Source: Streptomyces wuyuanensis (GTDB lineage Bacteria; Actinomycetota; Actinomycetes; Streptomycetales; Streptomycetaceae). Taken from it: a stretch of 64,000 bases of DNA. The position numbers and the translations under genes are program-made. The stretch spans positions 1,355 to 65,354 of the forward strand of contig NZ_FNHI01000032.1 in NCBI RefSeq assembly GCF_900103455.1, given 5' to 3'. How positions within the stretch are numbered: the first letter of the stretch is position 1; each line of letters starts with the position of its first letter. Positions 62,247 through 64,000 of this stretch are shown here, in pieces. The notes beneath the pieces were generated by a model. That model worked only from the letters and a program-made list of their open reading frames with translations, had not been told where the DNA came from and searched no databases.

Positions 62247-64000
62247 ATGACCCGACCCGTGGTCCCGTTCCGCGAGATCGTATTGAAGGTCCACAGCAGA
62301 TGTGATCTTGCTTGCGACCACTGCTATATCTACGAACACGCTGATCAGAGCTGGCGCACCCGCCCGAAAACAATCTCTGACGAGGCGATTTTCTGGACAG
62401 CTCTGCGACTGGCCGAGCATGCGAAGAAACATGCCCTGCCCTCCGTGTCAGTGATCCTGCACGGAGGGGAGCCTCTGCTCGCCGGCCCCACCCGGTTACG
62501 CCGGGTCTGTGAGGAACTCACCAAGGCTCTCGACGGTGTCGCCGCCCTCGACCTGCGCATTCACACCAATGGCCTCCAGCTGAGCCCGCGCTATCTGGAA
62601 CTCTTCGACGAGTTCGGCGTCAAGGTCGGCATCTCCCTCGACGGCGACAAGGCCGCCAACGACCGCCATCGCCGCTTCGCGGACGGGCGCAGCAGCCACC
62701 CCCTCGTGCTCAAGGCCGTCGAACTGCTCGGCACGGACCGCTGGCGCCATCTCAACCTCGGCCTCCTGTGCACCGTCGACGTCGCCAACGACCCGGTCGC
62801 CGTCCACGACGCGCTGATGGAACTCGACCCCCCGCGCATCGACTTCCTGCTGCCGCACGCCACGTGGGACGAGCCACCGCCCAGGCCCGACGGCTCCCCG
62901 ACCGCCTACGCCGACTGGCTCCTCACCGTCTTCGACCGCTGGGACCGGCAGGGCCGCCGGGTACCGGTGCGGCTCTTCGCCTCGGTCCTGTCCACGCTCT
63001 CCGGTGGCCCCGGCCTCACCGAATCGCTCGGCCTCACACCCACCGACCTCGTCGTCGTGGAGACCGACGGCACCCTGGAGCAGGTCGACTCGCTCAAGAC
63101 CGCCTACGAGGGCGCGGCCGCCACCGGCTTCGACGTCTTCGCCCACACCTTCGACGAGGTCGCCGCCCACCCGGGCGTCCGGGCCCGCCAGCTCGGCCTC
63201 GCCGGCGTCGGCGCGACCTGCCGCGAATGCCCCGTCGTCCGCTCCTGCGGCGGCGGCCTCTACGCCCACCGCTACCGCTCCGGCACGGGCTTCGACAACA
63301 CCTCCGTCTACTGCACGGACCTCGAGGCCCTCGTCCGCGGTGTCGAGCGGCGCACCGCCGCCCGCTCGGTGCCCGCCGCGGTCACCGACGACGGGGAGCT
63401 GCGGACCGAGCAGCACGAGCTGACACGGCTGCTCCTCGCCGGCCTCCACAGAGAACTCGACGGACGCGGCGGCGAGGACTGGGCCCGGGCCTGGGAGCTG
63501 GCCGGGACCGTCGACCGGCACCCCGGCGCGCTCGACGGCGTGCTGTCCCACCCGTACACACGCGGCTGGCTGCACGGGGCCCTGGACGCGCTGCACGAGG
63601 GCTCGCCCGGCGCCGCCCTGCTCCCGGCCGGCAGGCTGGCGTCCTCGGTCGCCGCCGCCGTCGTCCGCGGCGGCCTCGACCTGCCCGTGCAGGTCCCGTA
63701 CGAGGACGGCGCGCTGCTGCTGCCCACGATCGGCGAACTCCGGCTCACCGGGGCCGCACCGCACGGCACCGCGGAGGTGCGGCCCGTCGAGAAGGGCCTC
63801 CTCGTGCGGACCGGCGACGGCGAGCGGCACATCCCCCGGCCCGACGAACACAGCGCCGGCTGGCGGCCCGTTCGCCGGCTCGGCCGGGACGGGGCGCCCG
63901 ACCTCGCCGTCGACGACCTCGACCCGTACCGCGACTGCTTCGACGCCCCGGCACTGCCCCGGCTCGGCCACGCGGAGGCGGCCGAGTGGACGGCCCGGCT
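62247..64000 (+). CDS. fxsB: FxsB family radical SAM/SPASM cyclophane maturase (3' partial)
   Basis: ATG 62247; 584 codons are visible and the frame is open at the window edge. The radical SAM cluster motif is Cys19-x3-Cys23-x2-Cys26 (RCDLACDHCYIYEH). HGGEPLL binds SAM; SLDGDKAANDRHRR is typical. The SPASM region has CRECPVVRSCGGGLYAHRY near residue 330. About 210 further residues follow (QHELTRLLLAGL ... HPYTRGWLHGAL), consistent with the HExxH-type peptide-hydroxylase region fused to many actinobacterial FxsB proteins; its HExxH motif would lie beyond the window. It modifies the upstream FxsA peptide. Confidence 0.9.
   Translation, partial: MTRPVVPFREIVLKVHSRCDLACDHCYIYEHADQSWRTRPKTISDEAIFWTALRLAEHAKKHALPSVSVILHGGEPLLAGPTRLRRVCEELTKALDGVAALDLRIHTNGLQLSPRYLELFDEFGVKVGISLDGDKAANDRHRRFADGRSSHPLVLKAVELLGTDRWRHLNLGLLCTVDVANDPVAVHDALMELDPPRIDFLLPHATWDEPPPRPDGSPTAYADWLLTVFDRWDRQGRRVPVRLFASVLSTLSGGPGLTESLGLTPTDLVVVETDGTLEQVDSLKTAYEGAAATGFDVFAHTFDEVAAHPGVRARQLGLAGVGATCRECPVVRSCGGGLYAHRYRSGTGFDNTSVYCTDLEALVRGVERRTAARSVPAAVTDDGELRTEQHELTRLLLAGLHRELDGRGGEDWARAWELAGTVDRHPGALDGVLSHPYTRGWLHGALDALHEGSPGAALLPAGRLASSVAAAVVRGGLDLPVQVPYEDGALLLPTIGELRLTGAAPHGTAEVRPVEKGLLVRTGDGERHIPRPDEHSAGWRPVRRLGRDGAPDLAVDDLDPYRDCFDAPALPRLGHAEAAEWTAR

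Noticed and set aside
62496..63971. 491-codon minus-strand frame at the right end
   Set aside because: It is antisense to fxsB, whose CxxxCxxC and SPASM motifs prove the plus strand is coding.

Overview
The window is high-GC DNA with strong G/C third-position bias, many GTG and TTG starts, 4-base ATGA/GTGA gene overlaps and leaderless-looking promoters. Gene content and order (tlyA-nadK-recN, pyrG-Nudix, ald, parA-like, scpA-scpB-pseudouridine synthase, aroH-tyrA-cmk-plsC-der) are those of a Streptomyces chromosome core region with accessory genes inserted. I found no rRNA, tRNA, CRISPR array, insertion sequence or phage gene.

Layout. 1-2.5 kb: 3' part of a low-complexity/TPR protein and a DUF1015 protein; 2.6-3.7 kb: a HAD phosphatase. 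3.75-6.8 kb: an iron-box-controlled siderophore-type ABC importer (two permeases, one ATPase). 6.8-11.3 kb: SCP2-like protein, small hypothetical, tlyA, nadK, recN. 11.6-17.7 kb: a glycosyltransferase, then three minus-strand genes (PucR-type regulator, berberine-bridge-like flavoprotein, GH15 glucoamylase-like). 18.2-24.2 kb: pyrG, Nudix hydrolase, P-loop/TPR protein, ald. 24.5-30 kb: a ParA-like ATPase with a ribbon-helix-helix-like partner, scpA, scpB and an rRNA pseudouridine synthase, tightly overlapped, forming a chromosome segregation and condensation operon.

30-39 kb is accessory. A PLP enzyme is followed by pnuC-nadR-nrtR-ADP-ribosylglycohydrolase-RlaP, with a second, convergent RlaP nucleotidyltransferase. 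This joins NAD(+) salvage, NAD(+) sensing, ADP-ribose hydrolysis and probable RNA-end repair in one locus. Then come a VOC/ArsR pair under a clear palindromic operator and a membrane/Rieske/exported-protein trio. 39.2-44.4 kb: yidB-like gene, then the aroH-tyrA-cmk-plsC-der chain.

44.5-58.3 kb: two conserved actinobacterial proteins of unknown function (one a short unobtrusive minus-strand gene), a glycosyltransferase pair, a WYL regulator convergent with an orphan ctaD, an I78 inhibitor, a PAP2 phosphatase, an MFS exporter, an acyl-CoA dehydrogenase, a SepF homologue and a Cys-rich-tailed DUF5685 protein. 58.3-59.3 kb has no recognisable gene. 59.3-64 kb: a streptogrisin protease, a SLOG-type nucleotide-sensor protein convergent with a multi-TM SLATT (DUF4231-like) protein, and, divergent from the latter, a 54-residue FxSxx-COOH RiPP precursor plus the FxsB radical SAM maturase, which runs off the window end. 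The NAD/RNA-repair locus and the SLOG-SLATT-Fxs locus are the two most interesting systems here.
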